From: Apis mellifera
Lineage: Eukaryota > Arthropoda > Insecta > Hymenoptera > Apidae
Direction of reading: 5' to 3'
DNA: 64,000 bases
Assembly: GCF_003254395.2 (NCBI RefSeq)
Contig: NC_037645.1
Span: 6,315,406 to 6,379,405 of the forward strand
In this document: positions 50,017 through 64,000 of the stretch, piece after piece
Layout: the number at the start of each line of letters is the position of its first letter
Position numbering within the stretch: the first letter of the stretch is position 1
The notes under the pieces: generated by a model
Told to the model about the DNA's origin: nothing
Database searches by the model: none
Seen by the model: only the letters and a program-made list of their open reading frames with translations
Program-made: the position numbers and the translations under genes

Positions 50017-52366
50017 CTAAATTTTTAAATGTTAAATAACTCCACAAATTTTCTTATATTAATTGTTCACTTAATTTAACTTATATATATAACTTACGTA
50101 TATATATATATATCATTAAATTAATAAAAATCTCAACAAAATATCTATTATAGTAGGGTTCCACTTAAATCTCAATTTTTATTAGAAAGAGAATTTTAAT
50201 GTTAGTTTATTATTAAAATAATTTATTCCAAAGCAGATTTTTTTTTAATTTGTTTTATATTATTATGTTTCATAATTTTTTGGATTAATATTTAAATAGA
50301 AATAAAAAGCACTTACTTCCTTCAATTCTATGACATTGTCTCCAAGAATCAAAATCTACTTCGCAAGAAGAGAATAGCTCAAATTGAACTTTAGGATAGT
50401 GAAATGGATTGAAGATTGCTTAAGCCAAATTCAATTCTAAATCATCAAATTTTTATCTCTATCTATCGGGCAAACTAATGATTAACTATCTAAAATATCT
50501 ATATGCTTAGGTTTTAAGGATCTCAAATAATTAGCCAATAATACTGAAACTGATACAAGCTGAAGAAGTCTATTGTAACTACTTTTATGTCTTACTCGTC
50601 CCTGGTAAATTATAATTACCTTTAATTAAATTAAAACTTATTAGATTAATTGCTATATTTCACTTAATTAAATTTATGTTAAAATAAGATGTTTTTTTAT
50701 TGAAAATGGCCAATAAGGCAACAGAGGTTAACAGAAACCTGTTACATAAAATAATGAATAAAGATCAATTGATCCAATTTGATTAATCTAATCATTTATT
50801 TTTTCATGCCTTAATTTAACCTCTTTCATTTTATTTGCTAAATTAAGAAGTATGATTATATTTAATAAAGAAGCCAAGTCCTGTACATCCTGTAAAAAAC
50901 ATGGCTATGATAGTAATGATGGAAAGACATAATGTCAAAGAGATTATGAAATGAGACAAAATAATATTAGTAACTTATAGTATCTGGATTTTTTAAATTT
51001 CTTGAGTCTTTTTTTTTTTTTTTTTTGAAAGAATATCTGAAATCAAGTGACAATAAATTCATTAACTCTTTATAAATATATCAATATGAAAAATAAAATA
51101 ATCTGAAAAGAAATAAATAAAATATGATACAATTAGATACTATATAATTAAAATATAATTAAATAAATTAAAGATAAAAAGCTCTCAAGATTTATAAAAA
51201 CTTATAATTTTAAGGAAATTAATCATTCCAACTTTATTTCATTTTATAAAGGATTAAGAAAATCAACAATAATGCCTAACAGATTATAAAAAGCTCTGAT
51301 GAATTTTAGAAAATCCAATAAAAGATTTAAATACCGAAACAAATACTGAAATAGAGAGAATGACTTGAAACAAATAATCAGATTGAACTTGTAATTCTTC
51401 AATTCAATCCTCAACATAAGGAGAGCACGATTTAACGTTAATCTTTCTTTTTTTTTCTGTAGCTAATGCAGGATATATCGCAAGATCAAAAGGGCTAAAA
51501 CATGAGGTACGCATCATCGAGGTAACACGGCAAAGAACTCAAATGAAAATGCAAACCAAGGTAAACAACGTTTTCAAACATAAAAAACTAAATGAGAAAA
51601 ATTAAAAAACGTATATATGTGAAACAAATATACATATATAATATATTTTTTGATTATACGCCTGCACAGATTATGCCACTGTATGAATGCTTCTTCACAG
51701 TAAATCCAAAATTAAAATATTAACATGGATCACTTTTACAAATTAATATTATTTTAACTGACTAATTAATATCACTTGATATTAATTATAGAGATATAAC
51801 AATCCTTATATCCTTATTTTTTCCAATCCAATAATTCTCTCCAATCCAATAATAAAAATAAACAATTTTCATGAATAATTAAAAATAGTATTAACCAAGA
51901 TACAAACTAACTTCAATTTCAATTCTTCATTACTTCTTAATCTCTTCTCTGTGAAGATTCATTCACAATATAACAACCCATCTGCGCAAAAGATAGTTAA
52001 AAAGAGAACAACATGATGATATATGCAATAATAATCAACAATATTGTTATTGTCGTAATACGGTCGATGACAAATATATGTCGTTCAACAAAGAAATGCT
52101 GAATATAGCCGACTGGTGGCGAAAACGCCTAGAATTCGGAGCCAGAACGACGGAGGACTCATCGAACCGAGGCCAAAGAAAGAAAAAATCGGAACGTCGC
52201 GTGTGCGACTGTATATATTTTTTTTTTTTTTCAAACCATCTTGTTACTTTTTTTCTCTTTTTTCTCGTATTATTGTTTAACTTTATCCCAGGAACAGGGA
52301 GAGGGGAACCCAAGAGAACGCTGACTTCCGAGCGATGGCATGAGAGTGAGAGATAGGGATAGTTAC

Positions 52367-52610
52367 CTGTGTCTGTAGTCGTGTTAGACCACGGATCCAT
52401 AGAATTTGTCCTGCGCGCGGCTTTTTATCCGAGTCAGGGTCGAATTTCTCATCTCCTAGATTGATCGCACTGATATCATCCGGCTGGCCGCGGCCCCATC
52501 TGTTTTTAAAAAACATGAAACCAATTCTTCATCACTCGATCCCTGTTACACACATGGTCTATAATCAAAGTAGGTTTTTTTTTTTTTTTTTTTTAAGAGA
52601 AAGATTTTGA

Positions 52611-52641
<31 letters not shown>

Positions 52642-55600
52642 GGCTGACTGATGACGCGTAGAGCCGGCTCCTCGACGCACTGCACCAAAAATTTTCACAA
52701 TTCTACGATCTTTCCCCTCGCTCCTTAGCTTGGATACCTAACCACGTTATTTCTTTCACGGTGTCGACGATGCTAGCTAATATAATAATTTAAATTCTTT
52801 CTTTTTTAGTGGATAATCGACTGACAGTGGCACAACGGTGATCAGAAGTGGCTGAGAAAGGAAAGCAAACGAACAGAGAGACATATAGGCTGTTTCAGAG
52901 TTGCTAAACGTATAACAGATATCCGAGTTTCAATATGATTACAAGGTTTTTGTTATTTAAAATAAATTTACTTTCATTTTTTTACGTTGCATATATGTCT
53001 TACATGTCTTCATTCATATACTTATTTATATGTTCTATTACATTGTAATATATTATATGCATTATATTTTTTATTTCTTTAAATTTTACTTTCAGTAAAT
53101 AACGTGTATTATTGAAAAATTGTTTTTTCAAGAGGCCTGCAACTACGAAACAACCAGTAATATATGCACACATACAAGAAAAATGTTGCGACGTGTAAAA
53201 AAATGAGCCAACGAACGAGGGGATGCAATGTGAGGTGCAATGCGGACAAAGTGAGCGATAAATGCGGCTTTCTTCTGATGAAAAACGATCGTATGTATGG
53301 ATGATATCTATGTAGCATGTGATGTGCATGATGACAAAAGAGATACTTTTGAGCTTGTTAGGAGAAGGGCGACAGCGATATAAATATAATTGACAAAAAA
53401 AAAAGAAAAAAAAAGTGAAAAAAATAAATACAATGATAATGAGAGGGAGGATCAAAACGTTTTGAGGAAATGGTGCCCACATGATCTGATAAATTTTAAG
53501 ATTAAGTGTGAGATCTTAGTATTTGACTTTTTTTTTTCTGAACATATTCTTCTTTTTTTTTCTTTTGGTTCGTTTCTTTTTTTTTTTTTTTTTACTCAGA
53601 AACGAGTTTAAATGGCGTATATGTAAAATTTCTGGTTTCCTCTGTTACATGTGCTGTTATTTCATCCAGGGAGATGCAAGATCTCCGTTACCTGTACAAA
53701 GGAGGGACAATTTTTCAAGTAAAGCTCAAGAAAAATCCGCAACTACTTCTCTATATATATATATATATCCTACAACAAATGGCTCAGTAAAAGCTTCAAC
53801 AAAGCGCGAATGCAGAAGATTAATATTAAAAGATGTGAGAAATAGAACCCCATATTATTATATGCATGTGTTTCATTACTTCATTTTCCATAATTGTAAC
53901 ACGTGCTTGTTTTTATTGCGGATCAGAACAACCACACAGAAGCATCCCAGTTATACATATATATATGTATATGTATATGTATACATTGATAACCATTTCT
54001 TTTATTCAATTTATGCTTATGTTATTTTTCTCAAATGTTTCTTTTCTTCTATTTTTGCCTTTTTATCATATTGTTAGTGCGCTCAACGCGAGAGCAGCGA
54101 AAATTATTATTAGTCCCAATTCGCAAGGTATTCCCTAACCTCGTCTTGCGAATTGGGAGATGACCTAAGCGGACAGAGAAAAATAAATGCAAAGAGAATG
54201 AAAAAAAAAATCGGTTTGAAAAGAAGAAAGTTTTCGGCTCCGTGCGTGTGATGAATAGAAATGGGGATCGAGAAAGAACAAGAACGAAACCAGAGGAAGA
54301 GACAAACAAGAAGGAGAGAAATATATATATATATATATAAATGTATAGACATAGAAACAGATAGAGAAACAGAAAAAAAAAAGAGAGAAAGACAGAGATA
54401 AATAGTTAAAAAGTTATAAGTTATTGAAAGAACATAGTCGAAACAGCTCCGACAAGAGAATAGAGTGATTACAGATAAAGCGCTAAGCGCAAAAATACCG
54501 CTTTATATTATAATAATAACTCTAATTATTCCGAATTTTCAGCTTTGCATGAGAACTTCGGAATCAAAAGTTTATAAACTTGAACTCAAGTTCAAGCACG
54601 CTACTGAGATCCCTTGCACCAAAACAAAAAACGCAAATATATTACAATACGTGTGTGATATATTGTGAGTGACGAATATTTAGTGGATCGTCAAAACGCT
54701 GTTTTCATTAGTTACTCTTTCACACAAACAAGTACGTAGACGTCAGAGAAGGATCTTCAGTCATGCAATGACTAATATTGAAGTTTAAGTTCTTTTTTTA
54801 AGACAAGACACGAGTAACAGTTTACTATCCACTAAGCAAACTAATACTCATTTTTTTATAAACTCTACGTACTACAGTATCTAAATAAATAAATACATGC
54901 TTAACAAATTTCCAAGAATTCTTACTTCCACAATAATAATATATCAATATTCCAGATATCCTTAAATATCTTTTTGAATTTTTTATGACACTTTAATAAC
55001 ATTCTCTTATAATATTCATTTCTTCCATTAATTTTGAGTTCAAAATGTTTTAAAGACCTGTCTATACTGACAAACATTGTCCTCAAACAATCCGTGTACA
55101 TTATTTGTCAGCAGTCAGAGTAATATTGCTTGGATCATGCACACAGATCATATCACAGGAAGTGTCGTGCGTTCACATTTAGTTTATCAGCTGAAATATA
55201 GATCAATAGTTAATCGATGAAATTATCCCAGGATATATTTTATCTTCTATTTATTTACAGATTGTCGGAGAATAATTATTTGTCAATACAGATTAATCCT
55301 TTATTCATTCTCTGTAGAATAATTTTCAACTTCTTATACCTATAATTCAAAAATATATATATATACAATCTATATATTCAGATACTGTGGTACTTTCTTA
55401 TTCAATTTTCTATCTTCGAACATTCAAAGTTTCTTTCACAGAAGAAACTTGGAACATTTTATCATTTGGCCAGCATTAACGTAAAATTACAAGAAGAGGG
55501 GAGCGAGGGAACAACTGAGCACGCGCGATCATTCTTGTCCAATGTATTCAATTCAAATCACAGTGTTCATCATGTCATTATTTAAATTGAATTCCTTTCA

Positions 55601-58600
55601 ATATATCCGAGCATCTAAGGAGCATGCTACGTAAAGCGTATGTATATTAGTATGGAGTGAAAGACATATGACGAGCAAAAGCAATAGAAAAAGGAATTTG
55701 TAAAAGCGAAAACATAAACCAATAGAAGCGCTACGATATATCATATACAGCTATATCAATAATAATAATTAATATGAGTTCCACGATGCATATCTCCCTT
55801 CTATTACACCTTTACACGATACCAATACTAATGATACTTATCTTGGTAGTGTCTTTTCACTATAGATGTTGCTACACTTATATTTCATAAATTATATGCA
55901 AATATGCTTATAATAACGAAGGATGTTCGTTGTATAACAGAAAATATTGTCCCTAATAATATATGTACATAAATATTTGAATATTTTTCCATATTAGAGA
56001 AAATATATACACAATTATGTGAAAAATAGAAATTAATTAATTCCTATGATTAATATCTAAGATATAATATCTAAGAAAGGGAACATTTTTCATAAATTTT
56101 CATTTTCAAGAATTACATATAAAATTAATACAATATTTTTTATACAACTATTATCCATTGTCAATTTTTTAATAAGAGATTTTTATATTACTCGTACGCA
56201 ATAGATAAACGCAGAAGAATCGTATTTAATTATTAAATACCTTTTAGATATATATATATATATATAAATATAAATATATATATAATAATAAATCTTCCTC
56301 GATAAACAATTCGATTGAGATAAAAAGGTTCATGCAAAGGCGATTGTCGTGTATGTTAGGAAGATCTCGTAGAAGCTGCGTATGACAACCCGTTAGAACT
56401 CAAATTGTGATTATGCTTTCAATTTTTAAACTTATCAATCAATTTATAATAAACAAGGCACACGTTAATGCGTGCTTGTTAAATTCATTCTTAAAGCTTT
56501 CATATTAAAAAAGTTTTCATATTATTATTATTAGTCAAGAAATTTAATGTATCCTAATGTAACGCGTTCCTGTCGCGTCACACAATGCAAGAAAGTAAGA
56601 AAAAATCTGCACTTCTTCCCATTTTACATTCTCTTAATTTAATTAGTAATATGGATTGGTTTAATTCATACCTCCTAGATGCTTTTCAGAGCGATCGTTA
56701 TATATTTGATTTTCAATGTTCTCTTTGACTTTCAGATTAAAAAAAAAAAATTAGAAGAAAAAAAAAATAATAAAAAAAATTATACGATAAAAACGGAAGA
56801 GAAATCGAAAAGAATACGTAATTAAAAAATATCGTTCTAAAATATTTTTTGCTCGAGAACGCAACATGGGCGAAACCATTATTTTTTTTTTTTTTTTATC
56901 TAAAATTAGGCCAAAGGCTGCGCCCGCTAAACCGAACAGAAGTATCTCTTATCATCTAGACACTAAAGAAAATGGTAATCTTTTTACGTGAATATGTTTA
57001 TAATAACTTACGAAAGGATTTTAGGAATCTTGCGCGTAGGAATAGTTGTAATTACTTGGCCCCACAATAGAGTACCGACTCCGAAGAATAGGCACCACAT
57101 CCATTGTTCTAATGTGAGAGCTTTCGTGCTGAACGCCATTTTACCATATTGTATGATAACTACCTAGAAAACAGACGTAGGATTTTATTAAAAGGATACA
57201 AGAAATAATAATTGCGATATCACCCAAATGTAAAGAGACTTCTCTTGCATCCGTTTCTGTTTAGCTGGAATCTTTATTAATCTTTGTTATTCAATTAGAC
57301 AGAAGAAAAAAAGTAATATTCTATCTAAAAGATAATTATTGACAGATAGCTAAAAAACAATTATTAATAAATTCTTCTATGATAGATTCAAAATCTACAT
57401 TATACTATGCTAGATTTCACTATAGATGATATCAAAGTGATATTTAAGATTTCTAATATTCTACAATATCAATTTCTATTCCTAATTTCATATATAATGA
57501 AGAGAACGAGAACAAATACAAATACAAATATCGTCATATACATAATCATAGTTTTAATGATAGTCTTAATATATATATATCGTTATAAATATTAGATAAT
57601 TCCTTCACATCGTCCAAAAGATTACTTTTTTTTTTAATATCATATACATACACAATCATCTTAACATCGGCTCTTTATTAGAGAAATGATGAGTTATCAG
57701 ATCATAAGTACCGATATGATATTATCTTTGAGTGGGAAAATCATTCTGTAAGATAATTTACCTGCGATAGACATGTCACGATCCAGATAGTGTAAAAGAT
57801 GGGATTGGTGAATATTCCTTGGAAGACATTACGCTGACCATGGATTTTTCTAGCGTTAAATTCGTTGAAAAGTGTCATCATGACGAATGTATTAAAGATA
57901 ATAGTAAAGTGTTGCGTTGGACCGCCACCAGCCTGCGCAACTCCTCGGCCTGTTTCGATGTCGAGCATCTTATCACCTATTAAACATATTTCGCCATTGA
58001 AAGAGCGTAACCGTTTCGTTCATCTTAAAATCCAAAAAAAGAAATTTTATAAAATCATTTAAAATATTAATTTGATATTGATTTAAACTATTTTTTCTTC
58101 TATTAATATCGTTAGCAAAGAATGATGAACTTATTTAATATCCTTTGGATTCAAAATGACAGAGAAAGTATAGATAAAACGATAAAAAACAGTAATATTT
58201 ACCAACGAAAAGAAGCATAAAAATTACAGTCAACTGATAGATAGCTTGGCCAAGAATGTTCTTCATCATTGTCCTGGAAATGAGCGGTTTCGTGCGACCA
58301 TAGGGTTTACGAAGAAGAAGATCAGGCGTAGGCATTTCGGTGGCCAATGCAAGAGATGCTAATGTGTCCATGATTAAGTTCACCCACAACATCTGCACCG
58401 CTTTAAGAGGGGAATCTTGCACGGCACATGCCCCGATAAAAGCAACTATAACAGCGACGATATTGACGGTCAATTGAAACTGCAAGAACTTTGCTATACT
58501 ATCGTAGACGTTTCTACCCCACATAACTGCCTTCACGATCGACGAAAAATTATCATCCGTCAAGATGATATCGGAAGCTTCCTTGGCGACGTCGGTGCCA

Positions 58601-61138
58601 GCTATACCCATGGCAAAACCGACATCAGCCTTTTTCAAAGCAGGGCCGTCGTTCGTTCCATCACCGGTTACAGCAACAACTTCGCGACTCACGCTCGCTT
58701 TACTATCGATTATGCCTTTCACGAGTGTATACTTGTCTGTAGGTGACGATCTAGCCAACACCCTTAACCTCGGCCACACTTTGTCCAACAAATGTTGCTG
58801 TACCTCGCCACTGCTATCGCGAATCCTCCTGTTGAACTCTTTCCCTTCGAGGATCAGGAAATCTTCGTTCGGTTTCAAAATTCCACATTTCAATGCAATG
58901 GAACGCGCAGTATTTATATTGTCTCCAGTCACCATTCGCACAGTGATGCCTGCTTTTTGACACTTCCTGATAGCTTCCGGCACCTCGGGCCGTACCGGAT
59001 CCTCGATACCCACGATGCACAAACACGTGAGATTGTTCACGACATTTTCCTCGTCATCCCAATTCGGCTCGTTGTCGATATGAACCTGATTAATCTCTGC
59101 CTTTCCAGGAACGAAATCGCGATACGCGATGCAGATAGTACGGAGACCGTCACACGCCATCGGCTCGATCACGTTCTTTACCAGACGCTCTTGCATCTCT
59201 TTGGTAAATTTTTCCAAATGACCTTCACGACCATATATAAAGGCACATCTAGAACAATGAAGAAAAAAAAACATATCAAGATCAAAGAAATGTTAAAAGA
59301 TATCACAGAAACAAATGACAAGAATTTTAATTTTAAAATCTCATCTTATGAATCATTGTGCTTATACAAAGTAATTCTTAATTGAAATATCTTGTTCATA
59401 ATATATATGTTAGATAGATGTTCAGATATAATATTTCTTTTACAGTGAAAGAATTAAAAAGAATTTTTAAAATTTTATAATTAAAATTATTAATAAAATT
59501 ATTTGTATAAGTTATTTTTATTAATTATTTTATATAAAGGTTTAGTATAAATTTATTTAGTTAAATTAATTATTTTGAAATAATTATAAATTTTATAGTT
59601 GAAAGTAATGTAAATGAAAATTTAAATGTAAAAAAGTAGAAATAATTTTTGTACCTTTTGTATCAGGGTTGATTAAAATTTATTTAATAATTTTAAATAT
59701 CTCGAAAATAAGGAAGCTAAATTTATATAATTTTTTTTGTATATAATAAAATTATAAATATAAATTTAGAAATTAAATGTTAAACGAACTTATTAATATC
59801 TAGTTTTTTTTAGAAATAAATTTAATTTAGATATAAATATTTTAATAAATTAAATTTTATATTAATTTATTAATTTTTATATTAAAAATTTATGGGATAA
59901 TCTATAAATTTAATAATAAAAATTTAATTTTAATTTAAATGTTATGAAGATTTAATATTTAACATATATATCTATATCTGACATCATGAATATAGATGAG
60001 AAATAATTAATCTGGAATGAATAATCGTTAAGAAGAAATATAAAAAGAAAATGAACGCACTTCTTCATGATGATCTCGGAAGCGCCCTTGGTAAAGAGCC
60101 TGTATCCACCACCTTTCCTCGGGATGGCGGTGGACATGCTCTTCCTAACGCTATTGAACGTGTACACCCGCGTGAAAGTTTCCTCAGGTTGATCGTCTCG
60201 TATCGTCTGATAGTTCATGCCCAGGGCTATTACAAATCCAAGTAAGGCACATTCGGTTTTATTGCCGACTTGAAGCGGCAAATCTGTAGGTTCCTGCGCA
60301 GGCATTATTCTGGATGTGTACGCCGAATTAATAGAAATAGCTTGAACCATTAAGTTTCCGACATGCGACGGGATATCCGAAAACTGCGGGGTTATTTTAC
60401 TCATCTTTTCGCATATGTACGATTGAACAACGGTCATTCGATTGGTTGTCAGGGTACCAGTCTTGTCCGAACAGATTGCCGTCGCGTTACCCATCGTTTC
60501 ACAAGCATCCAAATGACGCACCAAGTTGTTGTCTTTCATCATTTTCTACGCACAAATAGAAAATTAAATTCTTCAATTATCAACGATAAGTTTCAGCGAT
60601 AAATAAAATATATACTGAAAAGTTAATTTTTAAAAAGAAACAAAGAAAAAATTTAATTTAAAATAGAAAAAAAAATAGTAAATTTTCAAAGTGTTCAACT
60701 GAGCATGTTTTTGATCGATTTTATCAAATGCTTTTCAAACTATATTTCTAACTTTGAGATAATAAATTTGATAAATAGTTACCTTAACGGAATAAGCGAG
60801 GGAGAGGGTAACAGCTAGAGGAAGACCTTCGGGAACGGCAACTACAAGTACCGTTACACCAATGATCAAATGCCGCACCAGATCACCAGCGTACGTATTT
60901 TTCCAACTTTTCCCCTGCACGTAAAATGTGGTAACGCAGAACTGAATGACTAGAATGATAACGGTAAGCACTGCTATGGTCGAGCCGGCGTAACCGATTT
61001 GTATGGCGAGTTTAGTTAGCTTGGCTTGTAAAACACTCTTCTCCTTCTTTCCTTCAGGTGCGTGGCTAACTGCATGATGGTTCTCCGCAGGTTCGGGCTT
61101 GGCTGCGCTCACATGGCTGTTCCCAGTTATTTCTTCGT
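52367..61138 (-). CDS. PMCA: Plasma membrane calcium-transporting ATPase, catalytic and C-terminal core; N-terminus outside the window
   Basis: Exons 60783-61138, 60061-60545, 58203-59248, 57762-57976, 57012-57163 and 52367-52499 join in phase. This is a P-type (P2B) Ca2+ pump that expels cytosolic calcium. Visible in order: a charged linker (PEPAENHHAVSHAPEGKKEK), two membrane helices, the PEGLP motif of helix M4 (VLVVAVPEGLPLAVTLSLAY), the phosphorylation site CSDKTGTLT, KGASE, DPVRPEVPEAI, MVTGDN, the hinge VAVTGDGTNDGPALKKADVGFAMG, QLTVNIVAVIVAF (M5), VQMLWVNLIMDTLASLALATE (M6) and the last four helices. It ends at LTRLQTQ, where alternative C-terminal exons are added. Family knowledge: calmodulin binds the following helix and relieves autoinhibition. 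The A-domain and M1-M2 exons lie beyond 61138 or outside the window. Confidence 0.96.
52577..52635. repeat. Two poly-T runs
   Basis: Long T runs at 52577-52594 and 52612-52634, just upstream (transcript sense) of the LTRLQTQ exon. A non-repetitive GC-elevated patch follows at 52640-52860. Confidence 0.9.
54114..54158. other. Perfect 14-bp inverted repeat with 17-nt loop
   Basis: TCCCAATTCGCAAG (54114-54127) is matched exactly by CTTGCGAATTGGGA (54145-54158). The hairpin lies in the PMCA intron between exons 52367-52499 and 57012-57163 and is GC-richer than its flanks. Confidence 0.85.
59249..60060 (-). other. PMCA intron, very AT-rich
   Basis: Intron between the DKTGT exon and the large catalytic exon. 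It is nearly pure A/T between 59450 and 59960, and nothing else is seen. Confidence 0.8.
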
Positions 61139-62079
61139 CTGTTTCATTAGTAACATACACATTCGTATTTAAATTTCTTTATAACTATTGTTTGAAGCTC
61201 GATTCCCTTTTTTTTCTTATTTATATTCGTTAATTAATTTTTATATGTCGCGTGATTTTCTTTTTTTTTCTTTTTTTTTCTCACATGAATTCAGTACTTA
61301 TTCCATGTGCTCGATTTTTTCAATATATATATTATCTTTTTCATCCTTGAATCTAGTTGAAAATAGTATTTCCTAAATTTCAAATCTTTTTTTCATTTTT
61401 CATTAACTGTTTCTGTATTCATTGTTGTTCAGAAAAATGAAATAAAAATAAGAATAGCTCTTTAGCTCATGATCGATTCTGGAACTGAGCTTATTACGAA
61501 TAAGTACCGTGTCAAAATGTTAAGATAAGGGTTCATATTAGAACTCTACTATAACTCGAATTCTTAGTAATAATCTTACTTTCGTATCTGGAAACACTGG
61601 AAATATTCGAATTTTGGTTTGCTATTCAATTTATTCAAGTCTGAATATCCGAGCAATAATAAGAGGTACTTAATTGTAAAACTGTGAATATGTATGACTT
61701 AAAAATAATATTTCGAAGACAGGAAAACTAGGAAAACGTGGATTATTTGATTTTTAATCCTAACATATATAACTAATTTCATTTATAGATGAATAGAAGA
61801 ATCAGGCAAATAATGGAATCGAGTTTCCTTATGATACATTTATAACTACATATATTGCATTTACATATCTTTCAACTAATATTAAGATATTAAACGATAC
61901 TGGTGACTAGTATATAGTTAGTGATCAGTATCTATCGAAGAAAGGGAAGAAGAAATATAGACATAATAATATAAGCCGGTAATAAAGAGAGATAATAATC
62001 ATACGAGTTAATCGAAAGGCATAACATGTTATACGTTAAGAAACATAGACACGTAAAATAATTATAAAGTGTATAAAAT

Positions 62080-62256
<177 letters not shown>

Positions 62257-63578
62257 ATTACAAAAAAAATAATCAAAAGCTATACAAAAGTGTATAGTAG
62301 CGATTAGGATTCCTCTTTAAATATGCATAAATCCATTGCTATTTAAAAGCATTCACAGAATCAAATGTAACAGAAGGTACAGAGAAGCACGGATGAGATA
62401 CGATTCTACTTTTTCATGTTTTTTTTTTTCCTCATTCACTTCATACGAGGGCATACTAAGAAGATGAAATAGAATGGAAGTGAAAGAAAAAATATAGATT
62501 GATTTTTAAAAAACATAAGACAGTCTTCGTATTGCATATATATGTATATGTATATGTATACAGAATAAGTCACATAAGATGTTATAATTTGTTTTCTCTA
62601 AAATCACATATAATAGATATAATTGTTTTTTTTAATTACATGATTTATATAGGGTTTAAGCTGAAACAAATTTTTTAATGATTTATTCTTTAGATTTGAA
62701 AAATTTCATTCAAAATAAATTCTACATATATTTATTATTATAATAATATAATATATATTATTATAATATATTAGAGAATTATTTTATATTAAATGTCCAA
62801 AATATTGTCTATTCAATTGCAAAAAAATATATATATATTCATTTTTACAACAATCTAAATCGAAATTTGTATAATTATTATTATTTTCTTCTTGAAAAAT
62901 TCATATAAATAATAATTGAAAATAATATTATAAAAGGAAAAATAAAATATTATTTTGGAGAGAGAAACAATTATTTGAATCTCTTCAAAACTGTCTTATT
63001 AAATGATTAAACTCTTATGAACTCTCTAATTGAATAAATAAATAAATCATCTCAATATCTATAATATTTTTAAATTTTGGAGAAGACAACTTGATAACAC
63101 ATGTGACTCGGACTATACAAGATATCTCTCTATGAAAATTTATTCTACATGGAAAGATAAGTTAAAAAAAGAAATAATATTTTTTCATCTGACACTTCGT
63201 TTTCGAGTTTAAGTAAAATCAAGTTTAAAAATTTGTTAAATATAAATTTGGTCAATTTTTAATGAGATATAAATAAATTATTGAAAAAAGATTATTCTAT
63301 ATATGAAAATAAATACAGTAAAAAATACGGAATAAAAATTTTCTATTTAAAGATTACTTTTCGAGAAAATCTAATTTGAAACTATCTTTAATTTCAATTT
63401 TATATATATATATATATAAACAAAAAAAAAAAAAACGAGGACTTAAACGATAAAAATGTTATTCAAAATTTTTTACTTATTTTCACATGTAGAATAATCT
63501 CTTATCGATAATTGATTTATATGCAATTGTAAATTTTCAAACTTGATTTACTCGAAGATGAAGTTTCAAACGACTTAC

Positions 63579-63646
63579 AATTTATAGTCTTTTCTTCCAA
63601 CTCATTTTTGCATGTAAAATCTCTCTGCTCGCTTATATCACCTGTC
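63579..63646 (-). CDS. Possible alternative PMCA linker exon
   Basis: TTTTAG acceptor, 68 nt, GTAAGT donor. The open frame reads TGDISEQRDFTCKNELEEKT then IN and leaves one base (T) to join AC at 61138, which matches the phase needed. The charged composition suits the variable linker before the KKEKSVLQ-type region (vertebrate splice site A). No homologue confirms it. Confidence 0.3.
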
Positions 63647-64000
63647 CTAAAACATTTTGCATATGCATATACAGTATGTATGTATATGTATAGTGCAATA
63701 AACAGAATAGACAAAGTGATATAAAGAACAAGAATTTAAAATCGGAAATTCTCTTATAAATTTTTTATTATAATTTGAAAATTTTTTGTGTCATGTGCAC
63801 TTTCTAGAAAAATAAAACGCAATCTATAAAGAAAAAAGAAAAGAAAGAAAGAAAAACAAGTGAATTAAAATTTAAAAATAAAAAGAAAAAAAAAAAAAAA
63901 AAAGAGGAAAAAAAATACGCGTACGTGCTCGTTTAATATATATGTAAATATTGAACATTGAAATAATGAACAGTAATAATTTATGGTAGTACTTTATTCA

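Larger units (their letters stand above)
40199..52366 (-). other. Large PMCA intron upstream of last exon B
   Basis: About 12 kb between the LTRLQTQ exon and exon B. It is mostly AT-rich with microsatellites. It contains several GC-elevated islands on the PMCA strand with splice-site-bounded, phase-0 open segments (40878-41000, 43353-43376, 44073-44114, 44813-44839, 49188-49307, 49957-50016). These are listed separately as findings because no family match supports them. Confidence 0.5.

Noticed and set aside
58417..59385. Plus-strand ORFs of 109-197 codons
   Set aside because: Antisense shadows of the large PMCA catalytic exon; no domain or splice support.

Overview
The window is a piece of an insect chromosome. 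It is very AT-rich, with intron-split genes, GT/AG splice sites, many microsatellites and short U-rich acceptors. The gene set, the composition and the metazoan-type p38, PMCA and MADF-BESS genes fit an insect, most likely a hymenopteran and probably a bee. The species is inferred from composition, not proved. All gene models below were assembled by hand from splice sites and reading phase; every junction quoted keeps the frame.

Positions 1-16.6 kb are a compact housekeeping block of six genes, in order: a MADF-BESS DNA-binding protein (-), p38 MAP kinase (-), the tail-anchored-protein ATPase ASNA1/Get3 (+), mitochondrial glycine C-acetyltransferase GCAT (-), the ER membrane protein nicalin (-) and the CpG-binding COMPASS subunit CXXC1/CFP1 (+). 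p38/ASNA1 and nicalin/CXXC1 are divergent pairs that share short 5' intervals. The first carries a DRE-like TATCGATA and the second a dCTCF-like AGATGGCGCTA. A 65-codon orphan ORF lies between GCAT and nicalin.

Positions 16.6-26.2 kb hold no recognisable protein gene. The stretch is a patchwork of CpG-containing segments and poly-T, ATT, GA and CATA microsatellites. It is best read as the long 3' UTR and downstream flank of the next gene.

Positions 26.2-64 kb belong to the plasma-membrane calcium ATPase gene PMCA (-). Its catalytic exons lie at 52.4-61.1 kb and its 5' end is beyond the window. After the conserved exon ending in LTRLQTQ come about 26 kb of intron with at least two alternative last exons (26164-26388 and 39713-40198). 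Both end in a class I PDZ ligand (TETAV and HETSI). A 69-nt cassette (31449-31517) splits the calmodulin-binding region. Several further GC-elevated islands look like undescribed cassette or first exons. The same introns hold a previously unlabelled three-exon gene model for an about 84-residue two-helix membrane protein, and a perfect 14-bp hairpin.

The points most worth following are the paired 80-nt mutually exclusive exons in p38 (same position as the vertebrate MAPK14 exon pair), the PMCA C-terminal exon repertoire with convergent PDZ ligands, and the nested small membrane-protein gene.
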